Assembly (NCBI GenBank): GCA_011033025.1
Contig: WFMF01000254.1
Span: forward strand, 124,001 to 188,000
Reading direction: 5' to 3'
Length of the DNA: 64,000 bases
DNA from: Beroe forskalii
Taxonomy: Eukaryota > Ctenophora > Nuda > Beroida > Beroidae
Both the position numbers and the translations under genes were made by a program. Under the pieces are notes generated by a model that saw only the letters and a program-made list of their open reading frames with translations, ran no database searches and was not told the DNA's origin. Position 1 is the stretch's first letter. The number at the start of each line of letters is the position of its first letter. Below, piece after piece: positions 12,246-24,894 of the stretch.

Positions 12246-13010
12246 TCTAAAAAAGTTCACATAATTTGCAGGAAGCAGCTAGCAAGCTGACATAACCAAC
12301 ATGGGTATAAAATGGAATGTGGATAGGTAAGTTGGTTGGGAATGAAAATCATGTCTAAAAATTCAAATATTTTGAGTTTTTAGACATGCTGCTAATTTTA
12401 AGAGACCCTCTCACTGATAAATGAATAGCTCATGCCCAAAACAAAAGTAAAGATCAAAGACCTACTGCAGCGTTTTTCTACCAACAAATTACCTTCAAAA
12501 CAATGCTCAAATAAAGGTGTGTTAAATATTATGGATTTGAATGATCGTTTATCAAATTTTGGAGGAATTGATCAGTTAAAATCAAAGATTTCCTTTGACA
12601 TTTTATCATTTTATTAGGCTTAGCAGATCTAATTCTTTGATATATTTACCGACTAAGTGGCTGTTCTCAGAGCAAATCCTCTACAATGAGAAATACAATC
12701 GTCAACCTCTCTTAAATCAGTTTGAATGATTTTGCTCATCATTTCTCATTTCTTGATTTCACAACCGCTGTTTTTGATAGACGAACTGTCAACCGATCGC
12801 ACTGCATATAGGAATGAATGCTTAAAAAGTTCGTAATCAGGACTTAGAGAGACGTGAATCAAGACATAGATAGGTTGGAGACAGGAATCAGGACTTAGAG
12901 AGACGTGAATCAAGACATAAATAGTGTGGAGACAGAAATCAAGGCTTAGAGAAACGTGAATCAAGACATAGATAGGTTGGAGACAGGAATCAAGACTGAA
13001 AGAGACCGGA

Positions 13011-14280
13011 ATGAGGAAGCTAAGCATACTGTTCCTCCTGTGCTGCTTCCCCTGTTACAAAGTAGATTCCCCAGGTAAGTAATGATGATTACTCTGATTT
13101 AGGGACCGAAAAAGTGTATTGGCGTAAGCCGTCAGGGGAATTTAAAAATGCAATCAATATACGTGGGGCTTCCAAATGAGCGGATGGGCCTGGATTTTTG
13201 ACGTTAAAATTTATATACCCTTTAACGTGTCATGGACAAATTATTACATATTTGTGGTCATAGGCCTATGATACTCCTGTAAAGCAAATTCATGGGTCAA
13301 GTATCAAGAAATCAAGCGACACTTTCCAGATGACAGAATTTGCAAGCAAAACTTTTTAGCTGGGATGGATTTGAAATTTACAAGATCAGTTTAGCGAGGG
13401 AGATTCTTACAAATAATCTCTACTGTAGAGTAACTCACTATCTAAAACTGATAATTAATTCTAATTAGTATGTGGGTGGTAACTATTAATTAATTGAATA
13501 TGTCGTTAGTTAGATTATTAATTGAAATCAGGGAAAATCGTAGATATGTCGTTAGATGAAGATATTTGCACTGTTGTTATTAGGTGCGCCTGTACCTTGC
13601 CGTACACTATGGCAGATAAGTAGATAATGCTGAATCCTTTAGTAGCTAAGAGTGTCATTTTATTTGGTCAACTGCGTCCTTTGGCAACTGATACTATACG
13701 GATCAGGGAATTTATTGAAGAGATACTGATGTCATAACAACACTGTTTTGTTGACAACCCACATTTTACAGATTGGATTCCAGTGGAGTCAAAGTCAGAA
13801 ATCATATATTTGGATACAGAGAAATCGTCACTGAGTGTGAAATGTGTCCCGTTTAGAGATCTGGGGGGTCTCAAAGTAATTGACTTACGCTTTCAAAGTG
13901 AAAAAACGGGAGGTAGCAATCCCCATCCATTTCAGATCAGTTTAAAAATCTTTTTTAAAAATAAACAAGTGTCAACATCCTATCTAACTTGTCTTTTAGA
14001 TAACAATCAAGCCCTTGAAAGTCTTATATTAAGAAATCCAGTGGCTACTATATCTATTGATGGTAATGTTTGGAGGTTTACAAAAACTGAAAGCTCATTC
14101 ACAATTGAGCTTAACGAGATATTATTTTCGACGGTAACATACAGTACTGATTTTACAAATGACGAGTGTAAGACTATGTTGTCTTTCAAATCGGAGAGCT
14201 TCTATTTTACGAACGCAGATAAAATTTCGGCAGCGTACTCAATTCAAGATCGGCCACGGACACCAGGTGAAAATCATTGA
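13011..14280 (+). CDS. unknown secreted protein, copy 2 (two exons)
   Basis: Exon 1 (13011-13074) encodes the signal peptide MRKLSILFLLCCFPCYKVDS and ends at a GTAAGT donor. The intron is 697 bases. Exon 2 (13772-14280) follows TTTTACAG in phase 1 and starts DWIPVESKSEIIYLDTE. The product is 190 residues. Over the first 110 residues of exon 2 it differs from copy 1 at about 35 positions, yet over the last 53 residues at only one. It lacks the hairpin insertion carried by units 1 and 3 upstream. It has a transposon inserted 13 bases after its stop codon, which may replace the native 3' UTR. Three direct repeats of about 51 bases (12,835-12,990) precede the start. I do not recognise the family. 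Likely a secreted beta-rich protein; function not inferable. Confidence 0.8.
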
Positions 14281-14293
14281 GATTATTTCAGAT

Positions 14294-16236
14294 CATCGAT
14301 AGCAGCCAGAATGCAAGTTGGCCATTTTTGACACTTAAAGGCTTCTGTGCAGTGAAATAGGCATCCCAGATGGCTGGAAACAGTCTTATATGAAAGAACT
14401 CATTGATATCTATCATTTGCAACAAAATTATCAAAATCCGACCTTCGCGTTGAGATTTTATGAGGTTAAAACCACCTAAAAGTAAACTTTCGATTTGTGA
14501 CATGCGACTCGATTTTCCCTCACAAAAGAGCTCATAACTCAAAAACTAAAAGAGATACAGCCTTGGGACCTATCTCAAAAATTCGAGAAGACCCTCTTGC
14601 ATAAGAAGAGTCTTCACTGGAAAGGTCAAGCCCTTCGTCCCCCGGTTGAGGTTATCGAAGGCTGTGTACGCGCGCGCGCGCGCGCGTAGACCGGCCTTCT
14701 TAACCTCAATATCCAACCTGAAGAAAACCAATCCTACACCAAACTGTAGTACCCATGGCTGCTACAAGTTGACATGGATAGATCCTGGCTACCTGCTTTA
14801 CTTTTTCCGTGGTCTGGTCAAAGAGGCGGTGTACGCGCGCGTAGAGGACCTATTATTCCCAGAGGGAGAGGGCCTGACCTGAAGTTGTCTTACCAACTTG
14901 TAGTACCCATGGTGGCTACAAGTTGGTGGCATTAAACTGGTCCTACCTCTTTATGTTGTCCCTCAGGGGTTAATCTTAGGCCCGTTTTCCGAAAACCGGG
15001 TTTTCGGATGTCGCGACAAAAATTTAGCCTCAAGACCACCACAGAAGCCAATGAAAACATAATTTTGTTACCAAGATGAAGCTGAAACTGTCAAGGATTA
15101 CCTCAAACAAAAATTTTGCACAATGGGATGAATTTGTGGCTCTCAGGTGAGGTTAAGCGATGTCCTCCCGGGAATTTCATCTTAAAATTTGGCCTTGTTT
15201 TTGCCTCAAATGAACAACGCAAGGTCAAAAACTCCCAACTTTGAACCAAGGAAGTATATTCTGACCTCTTGATTAAGACTACATTTCTTTAAGAGGACTG
15301 AAGCACCTCCATGAGGTTAAAAATGGCTAAAAACTGTAAAATCCAGGTTTTCAGATGTCGCGACACAGTTTTAGCCTCAAGACAGCAACAAAAGCCAATG
15401 AAAACAAATTCTTGATGGCAAAATGAAGCTGAAACTGTCTAGGATCACCTCAAACCCAAATTTTTCACAATGGGATGGATTGGTGGCTCTCAGGAGGGTT
15501 AAGTGACTTCCTCCCGGGATTTTATCAAAAATTCAGGCCATTTTTAGCCTCAAATGGACAGCGCAAGGTCAAAAACTCCCAAATTTGACCAGGGAAGTAT
15601 ATTTTGACCTTTTGATTGAGACTGATAACTTTGGGAGGACTCAAACACTTCTTTGATGTTTGAAGTGGCTAAAAACAGTAAAATCCAGGTTTTTTGAGAT
15701 GTCGCGACAAAGTTTAGCCTCAAAACAACAACAAAAGCAAGTTAAGACATATTCTTGATACCAAAAATGAAGCTGAAACTGTCTAAGATCACCTCAAATC
15801 AAAATTTTACTCATTAAGTTTGTTGGTAGATCTCAGGTGAGGATAAGTGTCTTCCTTCCCATGTTTTTATCAAAAATTGGATTTTTGTGTTAGCCTCAAA
15901 TCAACAACGCAAGGTCACAAATTCCTAAATTTTGACCTAAAAGGTGGATTTTGACCTCCAGATCAAAGAAAAAATACTTTTGGAGGACTAAAACACTCCT
16001 TTGATGCATTAAATGGCCAAAAAGCTGTGAAATAAGGCATTTTTGCTCAAATCAGCCTCATATTTAACCTCACAGTTGCCACAAATAAGGTAATATCATG
16101 TTCAAAAAGTTTTTTTGGTCTACAGATGTCCAAACTAACTTTTTATGTGAAAAGATTGGCATTATAACCTTTTTGAAAAAATGATGTATAAATAAGCCAA
16201 TGCCACAAATTCCTTACATTCTGGCTGCTATCAATG
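14294..16236. mobile_element. 1943-bp non-autonomous DNA transposon with 4-bp target duplication
   Basis: The ends form a 20-base inverted repeat with one mismatch: CATCGATAGCAGCCAGAATG on the left, and its complement with T for C at position 5 on the right. Flanks are the direct repeat AGAT (14,290-14,293 and 16,237-16,240). Units 1 and 3 of the secreted-gene repeat carry the uninterrupted site, so the insertion is unit-specific. Inside are a (CG)n run near 14,670-14,690 and about three degenerate units of roughly 345 bases between 14,990 and 16,040, each with GATGTCGCGACA. No transposase frame was seen; it must have been moved in trans. The superfamily is not assigned. Confidence 0.85.
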
Positions 16237-16240
16237 AGAT

Positions 16241-16860
16241 TAATTTCCAGTAATTTGTTGCTTGTTACCCCATTTACTCATGTCAATACGTCATGCTACT
16301 GCACACGCCGCTAAGGGATCGTTCACATAATATTCCGTAATCACCTAGGGGGGAGGGAGGGGGTTCCGAATGATTACGCTAAATGTTATTGTAACCGATA
16401 AAACAACTGTAAACTGTAAAACAACTGTAAACTTGAGGGAGGGGGTTGAAATCGGCTAAAAGTTGATTATGTACTATGAGAACGGTCCCTCATAGTCACG
16501 TCTTGTGACGTCAAAATCATACTTTATTAGAGTGTTCATGGAGACTTCATTGGACTATGCTTAGTGCACCGCCATTGAGTGTGATATGACTTTCATGCTT
16601 TTAGAAAATGATGACGTTTTCTGAGATGCATTCAAAAGTTACGGGGATAAACTTTTGTACAGCAGTGTCATATTAATTAATTCAAGTTGAAATACCATTC
16701 CCATTATTCATCAATTATTAATCCATGAATTTCGATCCGGAACTCTCTTTTCAACGACAGACGTCCAGGGACCAGGACACGTGGACCCCGGGACCTAGGA
16801 GTTAGGACCTAGACAAATGGAAATCAGGTAAGTGGGGTCAGTTCCTTTCATCCTTTCATG
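16241..16860 (+). repeat. unit 2 downstream block with one reversed 92-bp monomer
   Basis: Matches 20,850-21,500 directly and 7515-8060 inverted. It contains a conserved GAACGGTCCCTCATAGTCA segment and ends in a single reverse monomer of the 92-bp minisatellite. No reading frame is shared by the three copies, so it is 3' UTR or spacer. Confidence 0.75.
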
Positions 16861-16997
16861 GTCGTATCAAAGTTTACCGATGACCTGTGGCTGATCCCTG
16901 ACGGGATTCATATATTAAGTTCTAGTAAAAATTGTGACATGTCCCCCCGCACCATGTTTATACTTTTATACAAAGCGTGTTTCTCAACACAACCCAA

Positions 16998-18070
16998 GAT
17001 TGACGGCTGATGACCAGCCCCTCCAGCTTCTACCACGCCTTTCTTGATGAGTAATGACCAGCCCCTCCTACTCCTATTATGTCTTCCTTGAAGAGTGATG
17101 ACCGGCCCCTCCTACTCCAACCATGTCTTCTTTGACGTGTGATGACCAGCCCCTCTAATCTTACCATGTCTTCCTTGACGTGTGATGACCAGCCCCTCCT
17201 ACATTTCCAATTATATGTCTTCCTTGACGAGTGATGACCATCCCCTCCTACTCCTACCATGCCTTCCTTGATGAGTAATGACCAGCCCCTCCTACATTTC
17301 CAATTATATGTCTTCCTTGATGAGTAATGACCAGCCCCTCCGACTCCTATGATAATATGATGTCTTCCTTGACGCTTACCTTCCAAAAATGAAAATTCCC
17401 CCGTCAGCAGCTTTTGAAAATTCCCCAGTTTGCCCAAAAATTTCGGTCGGAAATTTAACATACAAAGCGTGTTTCTCAACACAACCCAAGATTGACGGCT
17501 GATGACCAGCCCCTCCAGCTTCTACCACGCCTTTCTTGATGAGTAATGACCAGCCCCTCCTACTCCTATTATGTCTTCCTTGAAGAGTGATGACCGGCCC
17601 CTCCTACTCCAACCATGTCTTCTTTGACGTGTGATGACCAGCCCCTCTAATCTTACCATGTCTTCCTTGACGTGTGATGACCAGCCCCTCCTACATTTCC
17701 AATTATATGTCTTCCTTGACGAGTGATGACCAGCCTCTCCTACTCCTACCATGCCTTCCTTGACGAGTGATGACCATCCCCTCCTAGGCTCCTACTCCTA
17801 CCATGCCTTCCTTGATGAGTAATGACCAGCCCCTCCTACTCCTATTATGTCTTCCTTGAAGAGTGATGACCAGCCCCTCCTACTCCAACCATGTCTTCTT
17901 TGACGTGTGATGACCAGCCCCTCTAATCTTACCATGTCTTCCTTGACGTGTGATGACCAGCCCCTCCTACATTTCCAATTATATGTCTTCCTTGATGAGT
18001 AATGACCAGCCCCTCCGACTCATATGATAATATGATGTCTTCCTTGACGAGTGATGACCAGCCTCTCCTA
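16998..18070 (+). repeat. 44-bp repeat arrays before unit 3, with a segmental duplication
   Basis: About nine units (16,998-17,385) and about thirteen units (17,503-18,070) of the 44-base family. Both runs begin with the same lead-in, ACAAAGCGTGTTTCTCAACA followed by CAACCCAAGATTGACGGC (16,973 and 17,462), so an approximately 490-base block was duplicated. Because 44 is not a multiple of three, several units read through as open frames (GHYSSRKTYNWKCRRGWSS type on the minus strand). These are artefacts of the repeat. Confidence 0.9.
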
Positions 18071-18299
18071 CTCCTTCCCTAAAGTTCCCTAAAAGTTCAC
18101 ATAATTCATTGCAGGAAGCAGCTAGCAAGCTGACATAACCAACATGGATGAATAAGGTAAGTTGGTTGGAAATGAAAATCAAACTCTGCCGCAATCCTCA
18201 AATATTCTGAATCTTGAGACCCTCTCACTGATAAATGAATAGCTCATGCCCAAAACAAAAGTAAAGATCAAAGACCTACTGAGCGATTTTTGTATCAGC

Positions 18300-18432
18300 A
18301 TGAATAATTTTCTTTATTCTCTTCTTAGCTCAGCGAAGTGAAAAGTTCGTTTCACTTCGCTGAGCTAAGAGAATAAAGAAATATTCATTCTATTATGCGG
18401 CTCATAAACAATTATCCGATATTTCAGTTAAG
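18300..18432. mobile_element. hairpin insertion element, unit 3 copy
   Basis: A second copy of the element at 9548, in the opposite orientation and at the same relative site. It is flanked by TATCAGC-type direct repeats (about 18,293-18,299 and 18,437-18,443). One hairpin arm has lost a few bases. A degenerate copy sits at about 24,535-24,655 in unit 4. Confidence 0.75.
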
Positions 18433-18981
18433 TTTCTATCAGCAAATTACCTTCAAAACAATGCTCAAATAAAGGTGTGTAAAATATTATGGATTTTAAT
18501 GACCGTTTATCAAATTTTGGAGGAATTGACCAGTTAAAATCAAAGATTTCCTTTGACATTTTTATCATTTGATTAGGCTCAGCAGATCTAATTCTTTGAT
18601 ATATTTACCGACTAAGTGGCTGTGCTCAGAGCAAATCCTCTACCTACAATGAGAAATACAATCGTCAATCTCCCTTAAATCAGTTTGAAGGATTTTGCTC
18701 ATCATTTCTCATTTCTTGATTTCTAAACCTCACAACCGCTGTTTTTGATAGACGAACTGTCAACCGATCGCACTGCATATAGGAATGAATGCTTAAAACG
18801 TTCGTAATCAGGACTTAGAGAGACGTTAATCAAGACATAGATAGTCTGGAGACAGAAATCAAGGCTTAGAGAGACGTTAATCAAGACATAGATAGTCTGG
18901 AGACAGGAATCAAAACTTAGAGAGACCTGAATCAAGACATAGATAGGTTGGAGACAGGAATCAAGACTGAAAGAGACCGGA

Positions 18982-20844
18982 ATGAGGAAGCTAAACCTAC
19001 TGTTTCTCCTGTGCTGCTTCCCCTGTTACAAAGTAGATTCCCCAGGTAAGTAATGATGATTACTCTGATTTAGGGGCCGAAAAAGTGTAATGGCGTAAGC
19101 CGTCAGGGGAATTTGAAAATGTAATCAATATACGTGGGTCTGCCAAATAAGCGGATGGGCCTGGATTTTTGACGTGAAAATTTATATACCCTTTAACGTG
19201 TCATGGACAATTAATTATTACATATTTACGGTCATAGGCCTATGATACTCCTGTAAAGCAAATTCATAAGTCAAGTATCAAAAATGACAGAATTTGCAAG
19301 CAAAACTTTTCAATGAAATTGATTTGAAATTTAAAAAATAAATTTTGATAGTTTACCCATCATTTCTCCCCCAAAATTTAAACCTCAATTGCCTTTTCGA
19401 TATCCACTTGGGGGTTTATGGGGTTTAATTATCCAGAAAAAGGTCGAAAGGACTTCAATGAAAACGTGGTACCATTTCAAAAATAGTGTGGAAAATCGTC
19501 AAGGCAAAAAATGGTATCATTTCAGAAAAGGCTTGAAAATCGCCAACAAAAAAATGGTACCATTTCAAAAAAAATGGTCACAAAGATTGTCAACAAAAAC
19601 CGGTACCATTTCTAAAAAAATGTTTCGAAAATGCTTCCCATTTTAGGAAAGTTCGAAAATGCGCAACAAAAAAATGGTACCATTTCAAAAAAGGCTTAAT
19701 CGCTGAAAAAAAATGGTACCACGCCAGAAAAGAATTTGAAATTCATCAACAAAAAAATGGCACCATTTCAAAAAGGCCAAAATCGTCAACAAAAAATGGT
19801 ACCATTCGTAAAATGCAAAAATCGTGAACAAATCAGTCATAAAACAGCAAATTTTAACTAAATTAAGCCCCCATAAACCCCCATAAACCCCAAAAATTAA
19901 ACCCCCATTTGCCATTTTTCGATATCCACCGGGGGTTTATGGGGGTTTGCCCCCCCCCCCGGAAGATTCTTACGAATAATCTCTTCAGAGTATCTCACTA
20001 TCTAAAACTGATAATTACTTTTCATTAGTACGTGGGTGGTAATTATTAATTGAATATGTCGTTAGTTAGATTATTAATTGAAATCAGGGAAAAATCGTAG
20101 ATATGTCGTTAGATGGAGATATTTGCACTGTTTTTATTAGTTGCGCCAGTACCTTGCCGTATGCGATGGCAGATAATGCTGAATCCTTTGGTAGCTTAGA
20201 GTACAATTTTTTTGGTCAACCGCGTCCTTTGGCAACTGATATACGGGTTAGGGAATTTATTGAAGAGATACTGATGTCATGATTAGATTCTTGTAACAAC
20301 ACTGTTAAAATTCTAAGCTAAATTTTCACATTCTCCAGATTGGATTCCAGTGGGGTCAAAGGCAGATCACATATATTTGGATACAGAGAACTCATCACTG
20401 AGTGTGAAATGTGTCCCGTTTGTACATCTGGGGGGTGACAAAGTAATTGACTTACGCTTTCATAGTGAAAAAAACGTAGCTGGCAATCCCCAACCATTTC
20501 AAACCGGTCTAATAATATATTTTAGAAATAGACAAGTGTCAACATCCTATCTTTTGTGTCGTTTAGATAAGGAAATTCATCAAAATCTTATATCAAGAAA
20601 TCCTTTGGCTATTCCATCTATTGATGGTAATGTTTGGAAGTTCACAAGAACTGAAAGTTCATTCACAATTGAGCTTAACGAGGAAATATTTTCGACGGTA
20701 ACATACAGTACTGATTTTACGAATGACGAGTGTAAGACTATGTGGTCTTTCAAATCGAAGAGCTTCTATTTTACGAACGCAGATGAAATTTCAGTAGCGT
20801 ACTCAATTCAAGATCGGCCACGGACACCAGGTGAAAATCATTGA
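18982..20844 (+). CDS. unknown secreted protein, copy 3 (two exons)
   Basis: Exon 1 (18,982-19,045) encodes MRKLNLLFLLCCFPCYKVDS, a signal peptide. Exon 2 (20,339-20,844) follows TTCTCCAG in phase 1 and starts DWIPVGSKADHIYLDTE. The product is 189 residues. The intron is 1293 bases because a separate repeat of about 620 bases has entered it. The first part of exon 2 differs from copy 1 at two residues only, while the last 53 residues differ at seven, including a tryptophan for leucine and charge swaps. All splice sites are canonical. Unit 3 is a direct repeat of unit 2. Function unknown. Confidence 0.8.
19340..19965. repeat. insertion with palindromic AATGGTACCATT repeats
   Basis: Present in the intron of copy 3 and absent from copy 2, where the flanks join near 13,370-13,405. 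It has about nine units of roughly 45 bases carrying AATGGTACCATTTC. The whole is bounded by two direct copies of a block with TTCGATATCCAC followed by GGGGGTTTATGGGG. Frames with repeated WYHF words come from the repeat and are not treated as genes. Confidence 0.75.
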
Positions 20845-21639
20845 GATTATTTCAGATTAATTTCCAGTAATTTGTTGCTTGTTACCCCGTTTACTCATGT
20901 CAATACGTCATGCTACTGCAGACGCTGCTAAGGGATAGTTCACATATTACGTAATCACCTAGGTGGGAGGGGAGGTTCCGAATGATTACGTTACATGTTA
21001 TTGAAATAAATACAACTACTGTAAACTTGATTACGAGGGGGAGGGGGTTGAAATCGGCTAAAAAATTGATTACGTACTATGAGAACGGTCCCTCATAGTC
21101 ACTTCTTGTGACGTCATAATCATACTTTATTAGAGTATTCATGAAGACGTCTTTGGACTATGCTTATTGCACCGTCATAGAGTGCGATTTACACGGGGGT
21201 TGATATGACTTTCATGCTTTTAGAAAATGATGACGTTTTCCGAGCTGCATTCAAAAGTTACGGGGATAAACTTTTGTACAGCAGTGTCATAATTCAAGTT
21301 GAAATGCCATTCCCATTATTCATCAATTATTAATCCATGAATTTCGATCCGGAACTCTCTTTTCAACGATAGACGTCCAGACGTCCAGGGACCAGGACAC
21401 GTGGAGGCAGGAGTAATAGTTAGGACCTAGTCTAGTTATTTCAGGAAGTTGGGACCCTAGACAAATGGAAATCAGGTAAGCGGGGTCAGTTCCTTTCATC
21501 TTAAATTCATGGTCGTATGAAAGTTTACCGATGGCCTGTGGCTGACCCCTGAGGGATTCATATATTACGTTCTAGTAAAAATTGTGACATGCCCCCGCGC
21601 CATGTTTATACAAAGCGTGTTTCTCAACACAACCCCAGA

Positions 21640-22225
21640 TTGACGGCTGATGACCAAACCCTTCTGCTCCTACCACGCCTTTCTTGATGAGTAATGACCA
21701 GCCTCTCCTACTCCTACTACACCTTCCTTGAAGAGTGATGACCAGCCCCTCCTACTCCTACCATGTCTTCCTTGAAGAGTAATGACCAGCCCCTCCAGCT
21801 CCTACCACGCCTTTCTTGATGAGTAATGACCAGCCCCTCCTACTACTACCATGTATTCCTTGATGAGTAATGACCAGCCCCTCCTACTCCTACTACGCCT
21901 TCCTTGAAGAGTGATGACCAGCCCCTCCTACTCCAACCATGTCTTCTTTGACGTGTGGTGACCAGCCCCTCTACTCCTACCATGTTTTCCTTGAAGAGTG
22001 ATGACCAGCCCTCTACTCCTTCCATGTCTTCCTTGAAGAGTGATGACCAGCCCCTCCTACATTTCCAATTATATGTCTTCCTTGATGAGTAATGACCAGC
22101 CCCTCCTACTCCTACTACGCCTTCCTTGAAGAGTGATGACCAGCCCCTCCTACTCCAACCATGTCTTCTTTGACGTGTGGTGACCAGCCCCTCTACTCCT
22201 ACCATGTTTTCCTTGAAGAGTGACC
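21640..22225 (+). repeat. 44-bp repeat array before unit 4
   Basis: About thirteen units of the 44-base family. The array is interrupted at 22,226 by foldback transposon copy B and resumes at 24,110 for about four more units. Confidence 0.9.
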
Positions 22226-24109
22226 GGGGGATGGGCCCAAAAAACCAAAAAACCAAAAAACCCTGGCCAAGAATCGGAAAGTAGGGTGGGCCTTGGTTTT
22301 TGGTTTTTTTGTATTTTGGTTTTTTTGGTTTTTTTGGTATTTTTGGTTTTTTGGGTTAGGTTTTCAAAAATTTTGACTTTTTCATGCCAATATGGATTGT
22401 TGATGCTATAAATGTGTTGTTATTGATATTACTATAGTTTCAAAACAATATTCGTTAGTTTTATCGATGTTTTTGGGTGATTTGTGGTGTTTTATATAAC
22501 ATAATCAGTACATTAAGGCATTGTTTTTTGGTGAACTATCAGCAAAGCACTGCTCAAGAGTTGCCGAGGTCAGCCAGCATGATCAGCAGGGTTAATAGTG
22601 GTCCAGACTTGAATCACCAGGCCAGGGGGCCACTCAGTGCTGAAATAAGGACACTTAAGGGGCCCTGCAAACTGCCAAGTGCTAGTGAACCAGGGGGTTT
22701 TTCTTAGGGCTCACTGGTTTTGCTCATGGCTGATAAAGTTCAGACTAGTGTCATCTGATATCAACAAGGTGTTTTGGAAAAGTCACCATTTCAAAGGATA
22801 GCCAAGGGTCGCCAGGGAGACAGTCACTTATGATTGTCCAATATCAAGGTACTGTAATGGTCAGAAGGAGCCAGGAGTTAGACAAGGTTAAGCAACGGGT
22901 CGTCGGGTCGCCATGCTACTATGGGATCAAAAGGCTTTTGAGGGAAGAAGTTGAGTGAGGACAATCAAGACATCAGATAATCACTCATTCAGTTGTTATA
23001 AGGGACAGCCAAGGTTCAGCATGAAGTCAGCCAATGGTCATGAAGGGACCACTATTGCAGTCAGAAGAGGCAAGAAGGTCACTCAGGTTTAACTTCTTGC
23101 CTAGGGGTAAGTGAAACGTCAAATAGGTATCAGGAAAAGGTCAGTCAAAATTTTCTCTCTGGGGTTGGTAAGGGTTTGCCAAGTGCAGTTTCGCCCTTGA
23201 TTCACCTACCCTCCAAAGCAAAAGAAATATTTCCTGTGTGCTGGCGGTATATCATATGCAACATGTCCATGCTGGAGTGGAGAGAACCATATCTTTAATG
23301 AGCCATGCAGCTGGGACATCCCACCACATTCAGCCAGGCAAGACTCTTGCCTGGCTGAATGTGATGGTGTCCTAATGGCTCGATAAACTGAGAACTAACC
23401 GTGGGGGCTCCATACAGGGCTAGCGCTGCACCTTCTGGTAATAATGTTGCGATGTATATGCCTTTAGTTATAATATGCTCAAAAATTAAGGGCCAGGAAA
23501 GGTTCTGTAAAGTATCCCCCAGGGGTTAGGGTCACTCAGTCAGGTAGTGTTAGGATATGATTTGTCTTGGTTCAGCAGGGAGGAATGTTAGGCCCAAAAA
23601 GGTCTTTGAGGACTCAATAAAAGCAGGAGCAATAAAGCAGAGGATCAGCCTAATTATGTACATAAAATACAATTGACAAAGAAGCTCAGATAAGCTCATA
23701 ACTCTATAATAAGGACCATGTTCAAACAGCTTTTGATAAACATTTATGTCCTAGAACAGTAATATGACCCCTTGACTAAACAAAGTTGGACCTGACCTGG
23801 GAAAAGTACCCACCAGACTCCAGTGTAAGGAGTTAAGGACCAATTTCAGAACGATTAGATGAGTGAAATATTCAATTATATTCAGTAACTTACACAAATT
23901 ATAGGTCATTTAGGCTACATACTACCAAGCTCCTGTGGATCTACAGTCATATAGTAGACATCATAAAACAATCAATTTTAACCTAAAAATCGTTTGGAAA
24001 GGTGCTAGAAATTAATAAAATGTAACCCAAAAACCAAAACCTAAAAACCAAAAAAACCTAGCCCAAGAATCGGGAAAAGTAGGGTGGGCTTGGTTTTTTA
24101 ATTCATCCC
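22226..24109. mobile_element. foldback-type DNA transposon, copy B
   Basis: About 1.88 kb with GGGGGATG and CATCCC ends. Inside each end lies the shared motif AAGAATCGGAAAGTAGGGTG or close to it, set in A-rich and T-rich runs of AAAAACC type. The central hairpin is at about 23,297-23,380. It lies inside a 44-bp array; TGACC flanks both ends and may be a degraded target duplication. No transposase frame. Confidence 0.8.
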
Positions 24110-24760
24110 ACTTGACCAGTACCTACTCCTTCCATGTCTTCCTTGAAGAGTGATGACCAGCCCCTCCTACATTTCCAATTATATGAAATGTCTTCCTTGA
24201 TGAGGTAATGACCAGCCCTCCGACTCCTATGATAATATGATGTCTTCCTTGACGAGTGATGACCAGCCTCTCCTACTCGCTTTCCTAAAGTTCCCTAAAG
24301 TTCACATAATTCATTGCAGGAAGCAGCTAGCAAGCTGACACAACCAACATGGATGAATAAAGGTAAGTTGGTTGAAATGAAAATCAAAACTCTGCCGTGG
24401 CAATCCTCAAATACTCCTGAATTTTTAGACATGCTGCTAATTTTAAGTGACCTCTCACTGATAAATGAATAAATATTACCCAAAACAAAGTAAAGATCAA
24501 GGCCTACTGCAGCGATTTTTCTATCCCAGCTTTTGAATAATTTTCTTTATTCTCCTTCTTAGCTCCTTAGTGAAAAGTTCCGTTTCACTTCCTTTGAGCT
24601 AGAAAATGAAAAGTATTCATTCTATTATAAACTCGCAAACAATTATCCATTTCAGTTAGTTTCTATCGGCAAATTGCAGCTAAAAACAATGCTCAAATAA
24701 AGGTGTGTAAAATATTATGGATTTTATTGACCGTTTACTTCAAATTTGGAAAATTTAAGG
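24110..24760 (+). pseudogene. unit 4: truncated secreted-gene unit without the gene
   Basis: Contains the 44-bp units, the GTTCACATAATT block, a degenerate hairpin element and the stretch with AAACAATGCTCAAATAAAGG, in the same order as unit 3. Similarity then stops near 24,755, before the position of exon 1. It is the mirror partner of unit 1 in the palindrome, so the gene was lost on this side. Confidence 0.75.
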
Positions 24761-24894
24761 GGGCCTGAATCCAAATGTTCGGAATAAATAATGAATATGA
24801 AATAGATTACCCGCCTCACTGCCTCAGGAAAGGTTGGTTTCCCGTTCAGATCACCCTCATGTCTTTAGATAAAACCACATGCCTTTACAACGAG

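Noticed and set aside
17030-17752. Open frames of 76-150 residues with GHYSSRKTYNWKCRRGWSS words
   Set aside because: They are the 44-bp repeat read in whatever frame is open; they track array borders and carry no independent protein signal.
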